From NCBI RefSeq assembly GCF_019175385.1, contig NC_083341.1:92096321-92160320 (forward strand): DNA of 64,000 nt. The letters run 5' to 3'. This DNA comes from Lycium barbarum. Taxonomy: Eukaryota; Streptophyta; Magnoliopsida; Solanales; Solanaceae. The notes beneath the pieces are model-generated. The model ran no database searches. It saw only the letters and a list, made by a program, of their open reading frames with translations, and had not been told where the DNA came from. Shown here one piece after another: positions 24,915 to 38,837 of this stretch (position 1 is its first letter; each line of letters opens with the position of its first letter). The position numbers and the translations under genes were made by a program.

Positions 24915-25200
24915 GCACAGTGGTCGTATATGGTACTATACGGCCCGTAAAGTGATTTACGGACCGTATAGTGCAGTCGTCCTCCAGCTTGTCAAAAATC
25001 TCAACTTTCTGTAAATGTTGAATATGGTTAAATACGACCCAGTTTACGGCCCGTAAACTAGTTTACGGACCGTAAACCAGGTCGTAAACTGCCATGTCCA
25101 CCAGCCAAACTTTCTGTTTTTGGAATTCTTTAAAACGACCACAGTGGACGGACCGTAAATCAAAATACGGTCTGTATATGGTGGTTTACAACCACTGTTC
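24915..25200. repeat. TTTACGGnCCGTAAA cluster, solo LTR E
   Basis: tacggcccgtaaag, tttacggaccgtata, tttacggcccgtaaac and gtttacggaccgtaaacc occur 130-420 bp from the LTR start. Several units are perfect palindromes of 12-16 bp. Confidence 0.85.
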
Positions 25201-26732
25201 ACCCCGACAAGAATTCATTAAAAATCAGATTTTGTGATTTTTAAAAGGGACTTAAGCCTCATTTCACTTCATTTTCATCCATACACCTCAAGAGACATTC
25301 TAGAACTCTCCAAATAATTCCTCCACAAGAATTCAAGAGAATTGAAGGGAATATCAAGACCAACAACACTAATTTCATGGAATCAAGGGTAAGAACTCAA
25401 TAAAGGGTCATCTAAGTGAAGAAATTCCCAAGAAGGTGGGACTAGGGTTTTGGCTAAGTGAAGTATTTCAACTTAAGGATTGTTCAACCATCCTCCAAGG
25501 TAAGTTTCATGATTATTCCATATTGTTTGAAGTATTGGAAATCTTAAACACTTGAAATGTAGAAGAACATAGAAATGGGTCATTATTGAGTGAATAGTGG
25601 CATGAATGAATGATAGTGGAATCGAACTATGAATATTGAAGTGTTGCGAGTACTAATACGTTATAAATGATGTTTTTATCATGAAACAAGCATTAAATGC
25701 ATGAAAACGCAAGGATGAGCTAGAAGTAGAAATAAGGGAAAATTGGAGGAAAATGGGGCATTTTGCCAAACGCACGTAAATGACGATTTTCCATTATGAC
25801 ATTGCGAATAATATTATGAATATTGGGAGTTGATATAGAACGTGAGAAAAGTAGTATGAGTGAAGGAAGCGTTGTCCGACTTCTCCTAGAATTAGCGACA
25901 CGTTCTTATAGTCAGTTACTAATGCTGATACGAATTCTCTTATGAAGGTAACGACGTGATATCGACGGAGAACAAGTGAGCGATATCTTAGCTAAACGAC
26001 CAAGGTATGTGAGGCTAGTCCTTATTTCTAATGGCATGAATCCTTTAACTTGAATCCTTATTCCTTTCATGAGTTCTTGCATTCTAAGAAGTTAAAAGCT
26101 TATACTTATGAATGTCTATATAAGATAAGTTATACGATATGATGACACTTGAATGATGATGATGTTATTCCTTGCCTACACTCACCTTATGTACTAGTCC
26201 TTTCAAGGTGGGGCGGAATGTCCATAATGGTTTCATAATGTAATCGGGGGATCATGACCTTACGTCACCCCGATAGAGTAAAGTTGATCATGAGTCTTAT
26301 ATACGTATTATGATAAGATAAGTATTTTATGATAACCCTATTACTATGAGAATTTATATTGAGCATGTCATGAGCATTTCACACCGGGCCTAGTTGGCCG
26401 GGCAGACACCGCTTCGGCGGGCGGCGATACGGATACACCACGACCTACGGGCGTGGGCAGACACCACTAGTGGGCGGCATGAGATGGTACCCCGGACGCG
26501 GGAGGCCTGGACGCGGGCTAATATTATTGATTATCACACCGTTCCGACATGGACGGGCAGCTTGCATATGATGCATACATGTTATGATAATGAGTATGAG
26601 TAAGATAGCATGCATTACTTCATTTATGATTATCAGTCAGATCCATATGTCTCATGTTGATGTTATTCCCATATTACTGATGTTTCCTTTCATTATGTAC
26701 GCCTCTCATACTCGGTACAATATTCGTGCTGA

Positions 26733-26767
26733 CGTCCTTTCTTCGGTCGCTGTGTTCATGCCCATAG
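26733..26767 (+). other. Twin hairpin, solo LTR E
   Basis: cgtcc/ggtcg keeps four of five pairs; ctgtg/catag keeps five pairs with one G-U. The second stem differs from ctgcg/cgcag of other families at both sides, i.e. a compensated change. Confidence 0.6.
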
Positions 26768-29700
26768 GTAGACAGGGAGGAGAGCTTGGCCCAGGTCCTC
26801 AGTAGCTGTCAGCTGATAGATAGCACTCCATTGTTCGGAGGTGCTTATGACTATTCTTTTGATGTACATTCATATGTATGCATATTTTGGGCATGACGGA
26901 GTCTTGTTTCGTCCATGTATTCATTATGTTAGTAGAGGCTCGTAGATACGCAGTGTGGGTTAGATGGTCTCACAAGATGTTTTCATATGTATGTGTATTA
27001 TTTTGATGGCCAAGGGGCAAATGTATATAAAGTATTTATATTTTGATTAAATATGATTTTCCTACAATTGGTATGTAAAATTGATAAAAGAGTATTAAAT
27101 GAGCGAGACCAGCAGTAGAGTAAGCGGTGCTCGGTAATTGCTCCGGGTACCCGTCGCGGCCCTAGCTAGGTCGTGACAAAATACTTAGCGGTCTAGTATG
27201 CAGAATTCCTTGCCATAATTAAACAAGGTTCAACAGACTCCTACGAGGCCAATGAAGTCAATTCAAAAGGAAAGAATTCCAATGCAACACAAACCCTAAT
27301 ATATCTCATGGGCTTACTCAAAGAGGGTTCTATGTTTGTTGACCTGGTGTGCACTCAATGCTATATATATCCAAGTCTTACCAAGAAGAAGGTTTGCCCA
27401 CCCACAAAGAGAGATTCCAGAATATTGAGCGATCGACGAAGATAAAAAATATTCAAAATCTAGACGTACGTCCCTAGTACAAGAAGAAAGATTGAAGAAG
27501 CTATTCTACTGTATAATATTTTCCAATTCTTAAGTCTAGACTTTTGTATTAGGTTGTTTATCGTGTTGTATATTTATCCGCTTTATTAGAAGCATTACAG
27601 TTAGATACAAAAATGTTGTAAATTCAACTTCAGGTTGGGGATTGACTTGAAGGTTGCTTACTAGTCTAGGTTGATTAGTGAGAGGGGAATTAGAGGTTGG
27701 TTCCTAGGTTACAGAGTCTGTAACATAAATTTGTAGAGGCTCACCGTTATAGTGGAGTTTGGGGTAAATTCAACAGAGGTGTAGGTCGTAGTTTTTATTT
27801 CCATTATGAGCTGGGTGGTTTCCACCTAAATATTGTTGTGTTATTTACTTATCTGCAACTTATATTATGCATTATGCTAGCATCAAACATGTAGAGTAAC
27901 GTGTTCCATCCTTTAGGAAAATATTGGATACTGCATAGTATACGAAGTGGGTCGTGCAACCTAACAAATATTAATAAGACATGAGGTGAATTAATTAACT
28001 CAGACATTAGGATAATCATAGCATTCATTAAACATAAGGTATTAATTTTATTGGAGACATAATAACCGCCATACCACCATGTGATCATATGGAGTCCCAT
28101 CTCAGATCCATCGGCTAAGCTATCCACCACCTTTTCAGGGTGAGAGACATATATAGCATTTTATAGCAGTTGGATCCCTATCAAAACCCTCATTGGGGTA
28201 ACATAAAGGAATCGTCCAAACCAACAGTACGACCACTATCCTACATTGGCATACATAGTTTTAGACGCTTATCACATGAACACATGCCTTCTTAGTTAAC
28301 AATAGTACTCCCAAAATATTATTGTAATGAAGATGACTCGATGGCCCATAAACATGTTTTCTATTTCATCATCATGGGAATTATAACATAAGTGAGTAAA
28401 ACATAGGATCATCATATTTGTACCTTTGGAGTAGTATCATAAGTTGAGTAATTATCATATTATTGGCATGGAAACAATGAACTTATAGGACAGGAAATAA
28501 CAAGAATCCTAGAATAACATAAGGAGTTCATGACATTCACAGTGTAACACATGAACAATACTCAACCTTTCATAATTGAAGGCATAATTCGCTTATCGAG
28601 GAGAATACTTCAAATTTTGAAGAACGTGGCATGGGTAGAGAAAATAGGAGTTCCCACATAAAGATAGTTAACCTTACATACCTTCATCGCTCCAAAGATC
28701 CAATGAAAATGCCAAACTTTGGCGAAGAACACTCAAAACTTTACTTGAATCTTTGAGAAGTTTTTTTTTAAAAGCCTAAGATTGTAGAGTTGAATCTTGT
28801 TAATCATCGTAAAGGTTAGAATTTCTTAGGAATAAATGGAATACACTTACCTTGATATGGGAAGATGAAAAGAGGACATGAGAGAAAAGCCGACCCAGGG
28901 CTTGGAGAAGTGAGAAATAGAACGAAAATTTCAGAAAAACCTACTTTAAAGTTGTTGTCGATAGCCACATACAACCACTTATTAGACCATATATTGCCGT
29001 ACATGGCCATCTGTGGCTTGTAGGCAGGGCTGTACATGGACCCTGAATCTTGACATTGAGTTATGTTTTTGGGGAGTTCAAGTATGGTCCTAGGTACGGA
29101 CCTTAGGTCCCATGTATGGCCATACCTCCCATCATATGTCAAAAATCTTTAAAGCTTCGTCCTTAAGTACACTTTGGTCCCATGTATGGTTCGTATGTCA
29201 AATAAACGTCGTACCTTGTATCATACCTCAACTCGGAACCTTCAAACTTGTTTCTTCCAATTCCTTATCAACTCCACAGTTGTGCAGCACCAAAACACAC
29301 CTACATTGAGCCTTAACTCTTATGTACAACTGAATGCTCTTGGATCAGGTAAAATAACTGCTATTCAACGGGTCAAACCTGTCACGACCCAACCCCGTAG
29401 GCCGTGACTAAGGCCCGAGTTGGACACTCATATCACCTGTTAACTATAATCATCCACAACTAGCATATCGAGGTCCTATTCGTATACAAAGGCAAGACGT
29501 TATTTTTAAAGCTGTCACATATATGCATATCAAAGCCACCTGCCTCCTGAGGTGTTACAACTTTCACAGTTTATATCGCACATAAGCCGGTAAGGCTATC
29601 ACTATACACAGCTCCCACAACAAATATATATATAGCTACGCAGGCCGACAAGGCCGCCACTACACACAACATCCCAAACATATGTATATACACGCAAGCC

Positions 29701-29976
29701 GACAAGGCTGCCACTACGAATGGGTACTCCCCAAACATAAGTCATATCCACACAATGAAACAGCAACTATATACAGACCCACACATGTGTCCACAGACCT
29801 ATAAGAGTAATGACAGTATCATATGACGGGACAGGGCCCCGCCGTACCCCGAATAAACACATATATATACAACAAAAGGGAGTTATACCACAAGCTAGGC
29901 TCCGAAACAAAAGAGCACTCCAAAGTATCTGAATAGATATCTTAGGCTGGCGGATCTCCGAAACGAGCGTCTGTAC

Positions 29977-30013
29977 CTGCGGGCATGAACGCAGCCCCCC
30001 GAGGAAAAGGGGG
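29977..30013 (-). other. Twin hairpin, solo LTR F
   Basis: ctgcg/cgcag (29977-29981 with 29990-29994) and ccccc/ggggg (ending 30013). The second stem replaces the cgtcc/ggacg of D, B and L2. Confidence 0.65.
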
Positions 30014-30218
30014 TCAGTACGGAATATGTATTGAGCATGTAAAGCATGAAATATAGCAATAGACTCATAATGAGACAAGGTGTGTAGGACCCAATGCAAC
30101 AAACAGAATTTCATAAAACTTGCCTTTGAACATATTTCATCTGTATCGTTCTCATATCAATATCAATATAGAGTTTTGTAACCAAGGCTGAATAATCATT
30201 CTGTATATAACATATATA

Positions 30219-30505
30219 ACGTGTCCCGGCCCTTTAGTGAGGGACTCGGTAATTATAATCATAACATCATAACATAAACATATACGTGTCCCGACCCTCT
30301 AGTGAGGGACTCGGTAATAAGGAATATATGCCCTCCTGGCCGCCATCTCCATATCATCATGTCATCATATCATCATATCATCATATCATCATCATATCAT
30401 CATATCATCATATATATATAACGTGTCCCGACCCTCTAGTGAGGGGCTCGGTGAGTAATATAGTAAATATGCGCACGAAAACGTGTCCTGGCCCGGGACT
30501 CAGTG
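30219..30505. repeat. Interspersed minisatellite in the F LTR
   Basis: Four copies of a ~33-bp unit acgtgtcccggccc(t)...gagggactcggt, spaced by AT-rich DNA. Each unit can fold because gtcccg..cc and gg..gactcgg are partly complementary. The same unit is in L3. Confidence 0.8.
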
Positions 30506-32395
30506 AAGGATATAGCGGTAAGCACGAGCAGAATAATAAGCAACCACATACATGCAAATCATCTTTTGAGACTCAATAGATAAGTAACTAACCAGCTCTA
30601 AAGTGTCAGGATAATAATCATATTCAGTTCTTTTTGAATCTCATTACAAGTTATAGCAAGGAACGTTTCAGATTTCATGTACATGTATCAATTTGACATG
30701 GTGTAACTTTTGATAGTCAAGTATGCCTCTAATTATGCAATTCTTTAAGACTAGGAACTTCTATACATCATTCATTAGTCAATCATATAGTAGGCTCGTG
30801 ACCATAACATTACGGAATAAATAGAATCATAAGTCATGCTTGGAACTAGAGAGTAGAATTTACCCCAAGGTTCCTATCATTTCTTACTTACGTCTAGGAC
30901 ATGCCAAAAGAAAGAATGAATAGGCTTTACATACCTTTAGCGTTTAGTCGTATTATAACTTGTACTTGCTGCCCAATAGTACTTATCCTATATCAAGATA
31001 TCAAGAGCTACAATTAGTCTACGAGGGAATTCAATATGTATTTTAACGTTAACAATCCCTTTCCAACATTTAGACGACGTTTCGTTCGCATTCAAACCAA
31101 CTAGTACTACAAGCTAATATTGTTAGTCATTCTTTCATGTATCAATCCGAACTTGTTTATACATGACTTAAGGGAACTTTGGACAGTCCGTACATCATTT
31201 AAAACAGGCCCTTATCCACGGCCAAACAGCACACACAACATCACCATTTTCACTTCGCAATTTTCCAACTTCAACTACGACGACAACAACACGTTTACAA
31301 CATTACTTATATGATTATTGGAACTGTTTTAGCATCATATTAACTCTTACAACAGCCCACAAACCATTTCAATTTCAACTTGAATCATTAAACTTCACTT
31401 TCACTATACGTTCATAACAATAATCAACATTCAACATACACTAATTCACTCCTAACATTAAAACAGTCCACGGTTTGGACTGTTTTCCCCCTTCAACATG
31501 ATTCATTTATTTAACACCTTAAAACAGCCCCCTACACGGCTTCAACACAACTACAACAACTTCATGATTTCATCCATTTATCCACACTACAACACATTCA
31601 ATTCATTCCCAATACATGTACAAGAAGATTAAGCATGATTCCATTTAAGTCTACAACACACGACCCACTTCAACTTCAAGAAAAACAGTCCAATACCAAC
31701 ACGCAACATCATAAACATTCAATTCACCACAAAACACATGAGAAGGGATCAATTCTTACCTTGTAACTCAACACTTCAATCGGCTAGCCCTTCACTTTCA
31801 CTTCTTGAATTTTAACACTTGTTCTTGCTACCCCAATGAATGCTACACGTTATTATGCGCCTATAAGGGAGTTGAATTTCTTGAAAACTGATTTTTTTGG
31901 ATCAACTTGGAGGAGGGTGTTCTCGGCCAGCTTGTAGCCGAGAGCCTCTCTCTCTATCACTATATTTTCTACACTTTGTAAATGTTGCAATGAGCTAGTT
32001 AGTTGATAATGAATCAGAATTTTGCCTTATATATGAGTTGCAAGGGTTGGACAAGTGTCCCACTCAATATTTGGGTCAAATATTCTTTGACCATTCCACT
32101 ATACTTACACGACCACTTTGGCTTGTTTAGTGGACTGATTTTTGTTTCCCAATCCCACTTAATAATCTAACCATGCTTAATTTAATCCCAATTTTCCATT
32201 AATGCTTCTATACCAAACGAAATTTGTAGGTAACTTGTGACTTGAAACGAAACCGGAAGTTAAAGTCTCTACTTCGTATCTTAAAATAGTCTTGTCTTTA
32301 ACTTGTCGCGTTTAGTTTAAAACGTCCCAATGTATGAAAATATGGGATATAACAAAACCTTATGCTGAAGGTATGAGGTTCTACATAGTGTAACA

Positions 32396-32751
32396 TATAT
32401 GTTATGTTTTCCTGGTTTTGAACACATTATATTAACAAGCTTAAGGAATTTTATTTTCTGTGTTCATCTTATATCCTGTTGGGAGACTAAAATCCTTGTG
32501 ATTTCCTACTCCGATCGGTAATTTGGTTTGAAGATATAACACCTTTTCGTTTTATTGATTTGTTTATGGAAACAGGAAGCTAATTATCTTAAGAAAATTC
32601 ATCTAACTATAGGAATTCCTAAAAATTTGAGCAGGGTTTCTTTGTAAATATGACTATACCAACATTTCTCAAGCACCCGCCAACTAACCAAAAATTTATA
32701 CACAAGTCTCTTGGGGAATCACAATATGCATAACATAACGAATGAGAAATA
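32396..32751 (-). mobile_element. Tail of element G (between LTR and pol)
   Basis: AT-rich sequence without a gene. 'aaaaatttgagcagggtttctttgtaaat' near 32622-32650 is a diverged form of the post-pol tail that A, B and L2 carry after their polypurine tract (for example 7328-7355). L1 is inserted at 32751. Confidence 0.45.
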
Positions 32752-34959
32752 TGTCACAACCCAACTCGCCATGACCGGCACCCATCTAAATCCTAATGGG
32801 CGAAGCAACATACATACAACCAAATCCATTAAATACATGTTTTATATAAATCAAGCTAAACTATTATTACTCATTTAACAACAAAAGAACAAGTAAATCA
32901 TGCCATAAATACTGTATTAAGTGCGGAAGTTCTAATTATTACAACCCCCAAAAGACGAAAGTAATAGTACAGGACTCTAAGCCAAAACATGTCTAAGAAC
33001 TGAAATCTGCCGAATAAATATCCATAATGTCCAGAATAAGAAAAGACATCATAAGTAGAAGATCTTCGGGCGGCTTGACATGAAAAGAAGCTCAACCCAA
33101 AATCTGTCAAAAAATACCCCCCACGCTAGATGTGAGGACGAGTAGCAATCTCTATATCAAAATCTGCACTCAAAGAATGCAGCAAGGTAGTATCAGTACA
33201 AACACTATGTACCGGTAAGCATCATAGGCCGACTAAGATTAGTATCATGCATATCTTATGAAATCAATAGAATGAACAAGCCAGTCAATCATATACGATT
33301 ATTAATGCATTACAACAACTCAACCACGGACAATCACAACAAATCACCAAATTGTCAAGAATCACAAACACGTCAACCACAACGGAACAAATTTACCACC
33401 TTAACCCCACTCGCTGTACACACATGCTATTTGATGTCATGACCTGCAGGGAACCCATGGGGTCCATGTACCACTCGTTCCGGAACACTCCTCAGACCCG
33501 AGCACAACCTCCGCTCCGAAACGAACCTCGGACGCGGGATATAACTATAAACCTCTCATTTCCGGAGCTATGCTCGGACCATGAGCCCATAATCTAGGCC
33601 ACATGTGTGCCTTTTCATACCTTTTACAGAATAGTGTTTCTTACCTTCTCAATATCCATATTCACCTCATCATTGCACATCATAATACCCTCGAGAAGAC
33701 TATATTAACTTCTCATCACAATACATCCACTACAGATTAAATCACACAGGAATAATGGCATGAAGCCTACACAACACTCAATCACAAGAACATAGGAGCT
33801 TAACCACACAATATCATGTAATGAATACTAAACATGCTTTCTCCTAATGAAATTACAAAACATATATTCAACTAACCAAAGTCTAACTCAAGTAAACCGT
33901 ATCCTACCTCAGAGTAGAGCTGGAACAATGCCTGTCCCTCTGCTACAGCCTTTCCTTTCCTCAAAGACTCAATATGTTCGCGTTCTAAAAGTAGAAGGCT
34001 TAATGAGTCACATTGCTTAATTTGCAAATACCAAGGCAAGAAATACCCTTCCCTCTCCCCATTCTAAGGGTGGATGATTTTCTAGGTGACAAACAACCTA
34101 TCAAAGCCCCTAATATTCATAAACCATCAATTTCTACCACATTCTATCCAACATTCTCATTAAAAACAGTTTTCTATGACAAAGACACCATTTTTATAGA
34201 ACCCTAGGTCTCAATCACTTAGTTTACTATTCTAATTGTTCAATTTATGACAAATAGCAAGTAACAATCCATTTAAACGATAAATACGCGTTAATAATTC
34301 CCACCCATCAAGTTTAGAAGGTTTATTGATATTCTAGGGTTCCTACTTCACTTTCACCATTAAAGACCCAAGAAGATGATTACAATAACGGAGGTAATGG
34401 GATGGTAGAATGGAAAGCAAAGAGACTTGCCTCTCATGGTTAACTTGCCCTAGCTTAGAAATCCTCTCTAGGTGCTTGTTGGGAAGTGTGCTCGTGTGTT
34501 ATGAATGAAAATATAAAACTAAGGCATTAAAACACTGATACTGCCTTCCCGTCGACCGCTATGGCGGTCACTACGCTGCTGCAGCGGTCCCGCTATAGCG
34601 GCTAAGTCACCGCTATAGTGGTCCCAAAATAAATCCGCTCACTGCTATAGCGGTCACCACCCTACTATAGAGGCATCGCCGTAGCTGGCAAAGCCTCGCC
34701 ACAACGGCCGTAAGAGAAAATGGCCGACCGCTACAGCGGTACGGCTGTAGCGGTACTCCTACCGCTGTAGGGATGCATTTTGGGCTGTAGCTCGATTTTC
34801 TGTCCAGTTTCCCCCTATTACCCCACATTGCACCCAAGGCCTCAAAACCACAAAACGAAACATGCATACATACCAAAACACGCCCTACGAATCCACCCGC
34901 GGCCTTGGAATTCCCAATGGAATCCTAAATTCCCATAACGACTGAAAAGGGTCGTTACA
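32752..34959 (-). repeat. L1 left LTR (3' LTR), 2208 bp
   Basis: tgtcacaaccc to gggtcgttaca. About as long as the right copy (2239 bp) and alignable throughout, with many scattered differences. No recognisable polypurine tract abuts it, although gttcg (34981-34985) pairs with cgaac (34990-34994) in the place of the tract hairpin of A, B, D and L2. No gene seen. Confidence 0.9.
34550..34780. repeat. CCGCTATAGCGG inverted-repeat cluster, L1 left LTR
   Basis: Repeated ccgctatagcgg, accgctacagcggt and tgtagcggta words, at least eight in 230 bp, 180-410 bp from the LTR 5' end. The right LTR has the same cluster at 61727-61960, with different units damaged. Confidence 0.85.
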
Positions 34960-35077
34960 CCAGATACCAATTAAGACACCGTTCGTCCCCGAACGAACAA
35001 AGATGAGAATCTAGGGAGGAGTTACCTGACTCGCCGAAAAGCTGAGGATATTTGTTACGTATATCCGACTCTGTCTC

Positions 35078-37860
35078 CTAAGTAGCTTCTTCCACTGGTC
35101 GATTCTTCCACTGAACTTTTACGGAGGCTATATCCTTGGACCTCAACTTGCGGACATCCTTGTCTAAGATAGCAATGGGCTCTTCCTCATACGATAGATT
35201 TTCATCTAGCAAAATCGAATGCCAACGGATGATATAGGAACCATCGCCATGGTACCTCTTCAACATCGACACATGGAACACCGGATGAATGCCTGATAAA
35301 CCCGGAGGTAAAGCCAACTTGTAAGCCACCTCTCCCACACGTTTGAGAATCTCATACGGACCAAGGAACCTCGGGCTAAGCTTTCCCTTTTTCCCAAACA
35401 TCATCACTCCCTTCATAGGTGAGACCTTCAATAACACTACTCTCCTTCCTCAAACTCGAGATCTAGGACCTTGCGGTCTGCATACTCTTTCTGTCTATTC
35501 TGCGCTGCCAAAAACTTGGCTTGAATCATCTTCACCTTCTCTAGGGACTCTCTCAGAAGATTAGTACCCCATGGCCTCACCTCGAATGCATTAAACTATC
35601 CAATAGGAGACCTGCACTTCCTTCCATACAATGCCTCAAATGGGCCCATATCAATACTCGAGTGATAGCTATTATTGTAAGCAAATTCGGCTAAGGGCAA
35701 GAACTGATCCCAATGCCCACTGAAATATATCACGCACGCACGAAGCATATCATCTAGAACCTGAATAGTCCGCTTAGACTGCCCTTCAGTTTGAGGATGG
35801 AAGGCTATGCTAAGATCTAACCTCATACCCAACTCCTCATGCAAACACTCCCAAATCCTGGAACATGGTACCCCTGTCGGACACGATGTAGATAGGAACC
35901 CTGTGGAGTCTAAGTACATCCCGAATGTAAACTTTAACCAACTTCTCTATTTCATAAGTTATCTTCACCGGAATAAAGTTGGCAGACTTAGTCAACCTAT
36001 CAACAATAACCCAGATAGAGTCAAACTTCCCTAACATCTTGGGAAGACCCCCTACGATGTCCGTGGCTATTCTTTCCCACTTTCATTTAGGAATGGGCAT
36101 TCTCTACAATGTACCCCTAGGTTTTTGATGTTCATACTTCACCCGTTGGTAATTTATTCACTGCGTAACGAACTCTACAATATCCCGCTTCATCCTAGTC
36201 CACCAGTAATGTTGCCTTAAATCACGATACATCTTAGTGACACCAGGGTGGATAGAATACCTTGAACTATGAGCCTCTGTCAGAATGGTCTTAATCAAGT
36301 CGCCCACACGTGGCACTTACACTCGCCCTTTGATTCGCAGCACGCCCTCCTCATCAATCACGACCTCCTTGGCCTCACCACACAATATCATATTTTACAT
36401 AGCTTAGCATCTTCAAACTGCTTAGCCTTAATCTGCTCTAAAAATGATGACCGAGCCTCAACACAAGCCAACACCTTGCCTGTGTTAGAGATATCCAGTC
36501 TCATAAAACTTTTAGCTGGAGTTTGCACCTCTCTAGCCAATGGACGCTCAGAAGAAATTAAACGAGCCAGACTTCCCATACTAGCCGACTTTCGGCTCAA
36601 TGCATCAGCTACCACATTAGCCTTACCAGGGTGATACAAAATGGTGATGTCATAGTCCTTCAGTAGTTCCATCCACCTCCGCTATCTAGAGTTTAGATCT
36701 TTCTGAGTGAACACGTGCTGCAAACTGCGATGGTCTGTGTACACTTCACAATGGACACCATACAAGTAGTGCCTCTAGATTTTCAATGCAAACACCAACG
36801 CTGCCAACTCTAGATCATGAGTAGGATAGGTCTTCTCATGCACCTTCAACTGCCGAGAGGCATAAGCAATCACCTTCTTTTCATGCATCAAAACAAAACC
36901 CAAACCAGAACGTGAAGCATCACAATAAACAACAAAATCCTTGCCCTTAACAGACAATGCCTGAATCGGTGCTGTAGTCAACAATGTTTTGATCTTTTGA
37001 AAGCTCTCCTAACACTCGTCGGACTACTGAAACGGTACCTCCTTCTGAGTCAAACGGGTCATATGAGAAGCAATAGAAGCAAACCCTTTTACAAACCGAT
37101 GATAGTAGCTAGCCAGACCCACAAAACTACGGATCTCAGTCACTGATGTGAGCTTAGCCCATTCCTTGACTGCCTGAATTTTCTGAGGATCTACCATAAT
37201 ACCCTTTATCGAAATAACATGCCCAAGAAAGACACAGAAGACAATCAGAATTCACACTTGGAGAATTTAGCATACAATTCCTTCTCCTGCAATACTCCAA
37301 GAGAAATTCTCAAATGTTTCTCATGCTCTTCCTTACTCCTAGAGTACACCAGGATATCATCAATGAACACTATAACGAATGAGTCTAGGTAGGGATTGAA
37401 CACACTGTTCATAAAATCCATGAACGCAGCTGGGGTATTTGTAATCCCAAAGGACATAACCAAGAACTCATAGTGCCCATACATGGTCCGAAAAGCAATT
37501 TCAGGAACATCCTCTACCCGAATCTTCAACTGATGGTACCCTGACCTTAGGTTAATTTTCGAGAACATCGAAGCTCCCTGTAACTGACCAAACAAGTCAT
37601 CAATACAGGGAATGGGATACTTGTTTCGGATAGTTACCTTATTCAGCTATCGGTAATCAATACACATACGCATAAACCTATCATTCTTCTTAACAAACAA
37701 CACATGAGCACTCTACGGAGAGCCACTCGGGCGAATAAACCCCTTACTCAGAAGATCTTGCAACTGCTCTTTCAGTTCCTTGAGTTCGCTGGTGCCATCC
37801 TATAAGGTGGAATAGAGATAGGACGAGTCCCTGGGTCTAAGTCAATCTTGAAGTCAATAT
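35078..37860 (-). pseudogene. L1 pol remnant (RT, RNase H, integrase, chromodomain)
   Basis: It is read on the minus strand from right to left in several frames. RT segments: 37245-37595, with [23 protein letters not shown] and FIDDILVYS. RNase H: 36775-36984 ([18 protein letters not shown]) and 36388-36672 ([15 protein letters not shown]). Integrase core: 35596-36037 ([15 protein letters not shown]). Chromodomain: 35078-35437, from FLGPYEI to the [18 protein letters not shown] segment. Frames shift between blocks and stops are frequent, so this is dead and older than the pol of A, B or L2. The protein is clearly a different chromovirus from A/B/L2. Confidence 0.9.
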
Positions 37861-38837
37861 CACGATCCGGTGGCATACCAGACAAGTCCGCGAGGAACAC
37901 ATCCACAAACTCGCTTACCACTGGAACCGAATCAAGGGATGGAGTATCTGCACTGGTATCACGGATATGTGGACTAAGTCTGGGGCAATATCTCTTAATA
38001 TTCCCTATCTCACTACACTCAAAGAAAGCACGGTCTAGCGTAGGCTACTGAACAGAAGATGATGAAGCAATATAGCCTCCATGCTGACCGGAAGCTTGAT
38101 AATTTTCCCTTGATGGGCCCCCAGCTGACACCTGCATCACGAACTTAACCGCACGCCCTAAATAAACCTGTGAACTCTAACCCCTCGGGAAGGAGTTGCT
38201 GAAGCCCCAGTGCTCAACCCCACTGGGGCTTCTTCTCTACATGTTTCGCCTGACTCTCCTGCGTAATACCCTCAACAGTATGGACGTGCTCCACTACCTC
38301 CTAGAATGAAGCCCAAGTGGCTATAAGCTGAAGAGCCGATAACTGAAGATCAGTGTTCAACCCCTTCACAAACCGCCGTATCCTCTCCCCCTCAGTGGGC
38401 AGCAACTGAAGAGCATATCGGGATAGGGAGTGGAAACAGGACTCATACACAACAACCGATGAGTTCCCCTAATCAATAGTAGCGAACTCATCCTTTCTTC
38501 GGTCCCTCAGAGTATGCGGAACGTACTTTGTCCAAAAACACATAGTAATACTGGACCCAAGTCAATGGAGGAGACCTAGGTGGCCTACACTCCATATAAG
38601 CCCTCTACCAAAGCTTGGCATCACCTAAGAATTGGAATGTCACAAACTCTACCCCGTACTTATCCACGACCCTCATCTTATGGAGCCGCTCATGACAGTC
38701 GATGATGAACTCATATGCGTCCTCCGACTCAGTACCATAAAACACAGGAGGCTTAACTTTTGTGAACCTCCAAAGCAGATCATGTTCTTCACCAGTCATC
38801 ACTGGCCGTGTAACAGGACTCGGGAAGGCCTCAAAAC
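37861..38837 (-). pseudogene. L1 gag, C-terminal part
   Basis: Includes a degenerate zinc knuckle near 37970-38020 (ECSEIGNIKRYCP; the first Cys and the His are lost) and a capsid-like segment at 38605-38832 (GTESEDAYEFIIDCHERL...). The segment is cut at 38837 by L2 and continues at 59374. Several stops and shifts between. Confidence 0.75.

Larger units (their letters stand above)
24782..27178 (+). mobile_element. E: solo LTR, 2397 bp, plus orientation
   Basis: Flanked by perfect duplications aaata (24777-24781 and 27179-27183). Starts tgttacacctcgg and ends ggtcgtgaca. It is a cousin of the A/B LTR in the opposite orientation: same start, same TTTACGG cluster, an AAGGTAAG donor-like site (near 25498), AGGTATGTGAGGCT (26003-26016) and the twin hairpin. 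No internal sequence, so it is a recombination product. No gene seen. Confidence 0.9.
23737..27890 (+). repeat. Degraded Sirevirus-like LTR, split by solo LTR E
   Basis: The parts are 23737-24781 and 27184-27890. The right part reads like the end of Solanaceae Sirevirus LTRs: a 'ggttcctaggttacag' stretch, 'gtagaggctcaccgttatagtgg', 'gtggtttccacc' and 'ttgttgtgttatttac'. The left part has several diverged copies of a word like gaacaggttcatgaaca (near 24640-24740). Exact ends are not visible. No gene seen. The assignment is from memory of the family's LTR tail. Confidence 0.5.
29380..32354 (-). mobile_element. F: solo LTR, 2975 bp
   Basis: Perfect duplications aaacc at 29375-29379 and 32355-32359. 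Starts tgtcacgacccaacccc and ends gatataaca. Same family as Y, S and L3. It has a minisatellite (30219-30505), an atcatatc microsatellite (about 30352-30413), the AGGTATGTAAAGCC form of the block (30923-30936), and the twin hairpin in its CCCCC/GGGGG form. No internal or coding sequence. Confidence 0.9.
27891..32395 (-). repeat. G: old LTR-like sequence split by solo LTR F (limits uncertain)
   Basis: The parts are about 27891-29379 and 32360-32395. Signs of a minus-strand LTR are a final tagtgtaaca at 32386-32395, ttaaccttacatacct near 28669-28684 (the conserved block), and a diverged 'catgtatggccatacc / ggtacggacctta' inverted-repeat cluster at 28965-29240 in the expected place. The left end is not visible and part of 27891-28560 may be something else. 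No gene seen. Confidence 0.4.

Noticed and set aside
26394..26603. 69-codon frame in solo LTR E, rich in R and H
   Set aside because: It lies over a GC-rich LTR segment with gggcggc repeats; no counterpart is open in the related A/B LTRs.
30216..30510. CRISPR-like array (repeat about 33 bp with unlike spacers)
   Set aside because: Units are degenerate, spacers are AT-rich LTR sequence, no cas genes, and the DNA is a plant retrotransposon. It is a minisatellite.
30286..30579. 97-codon frame in F
   Set aside because: Made by translating the minisatellite and the atcatatc microsatellite.
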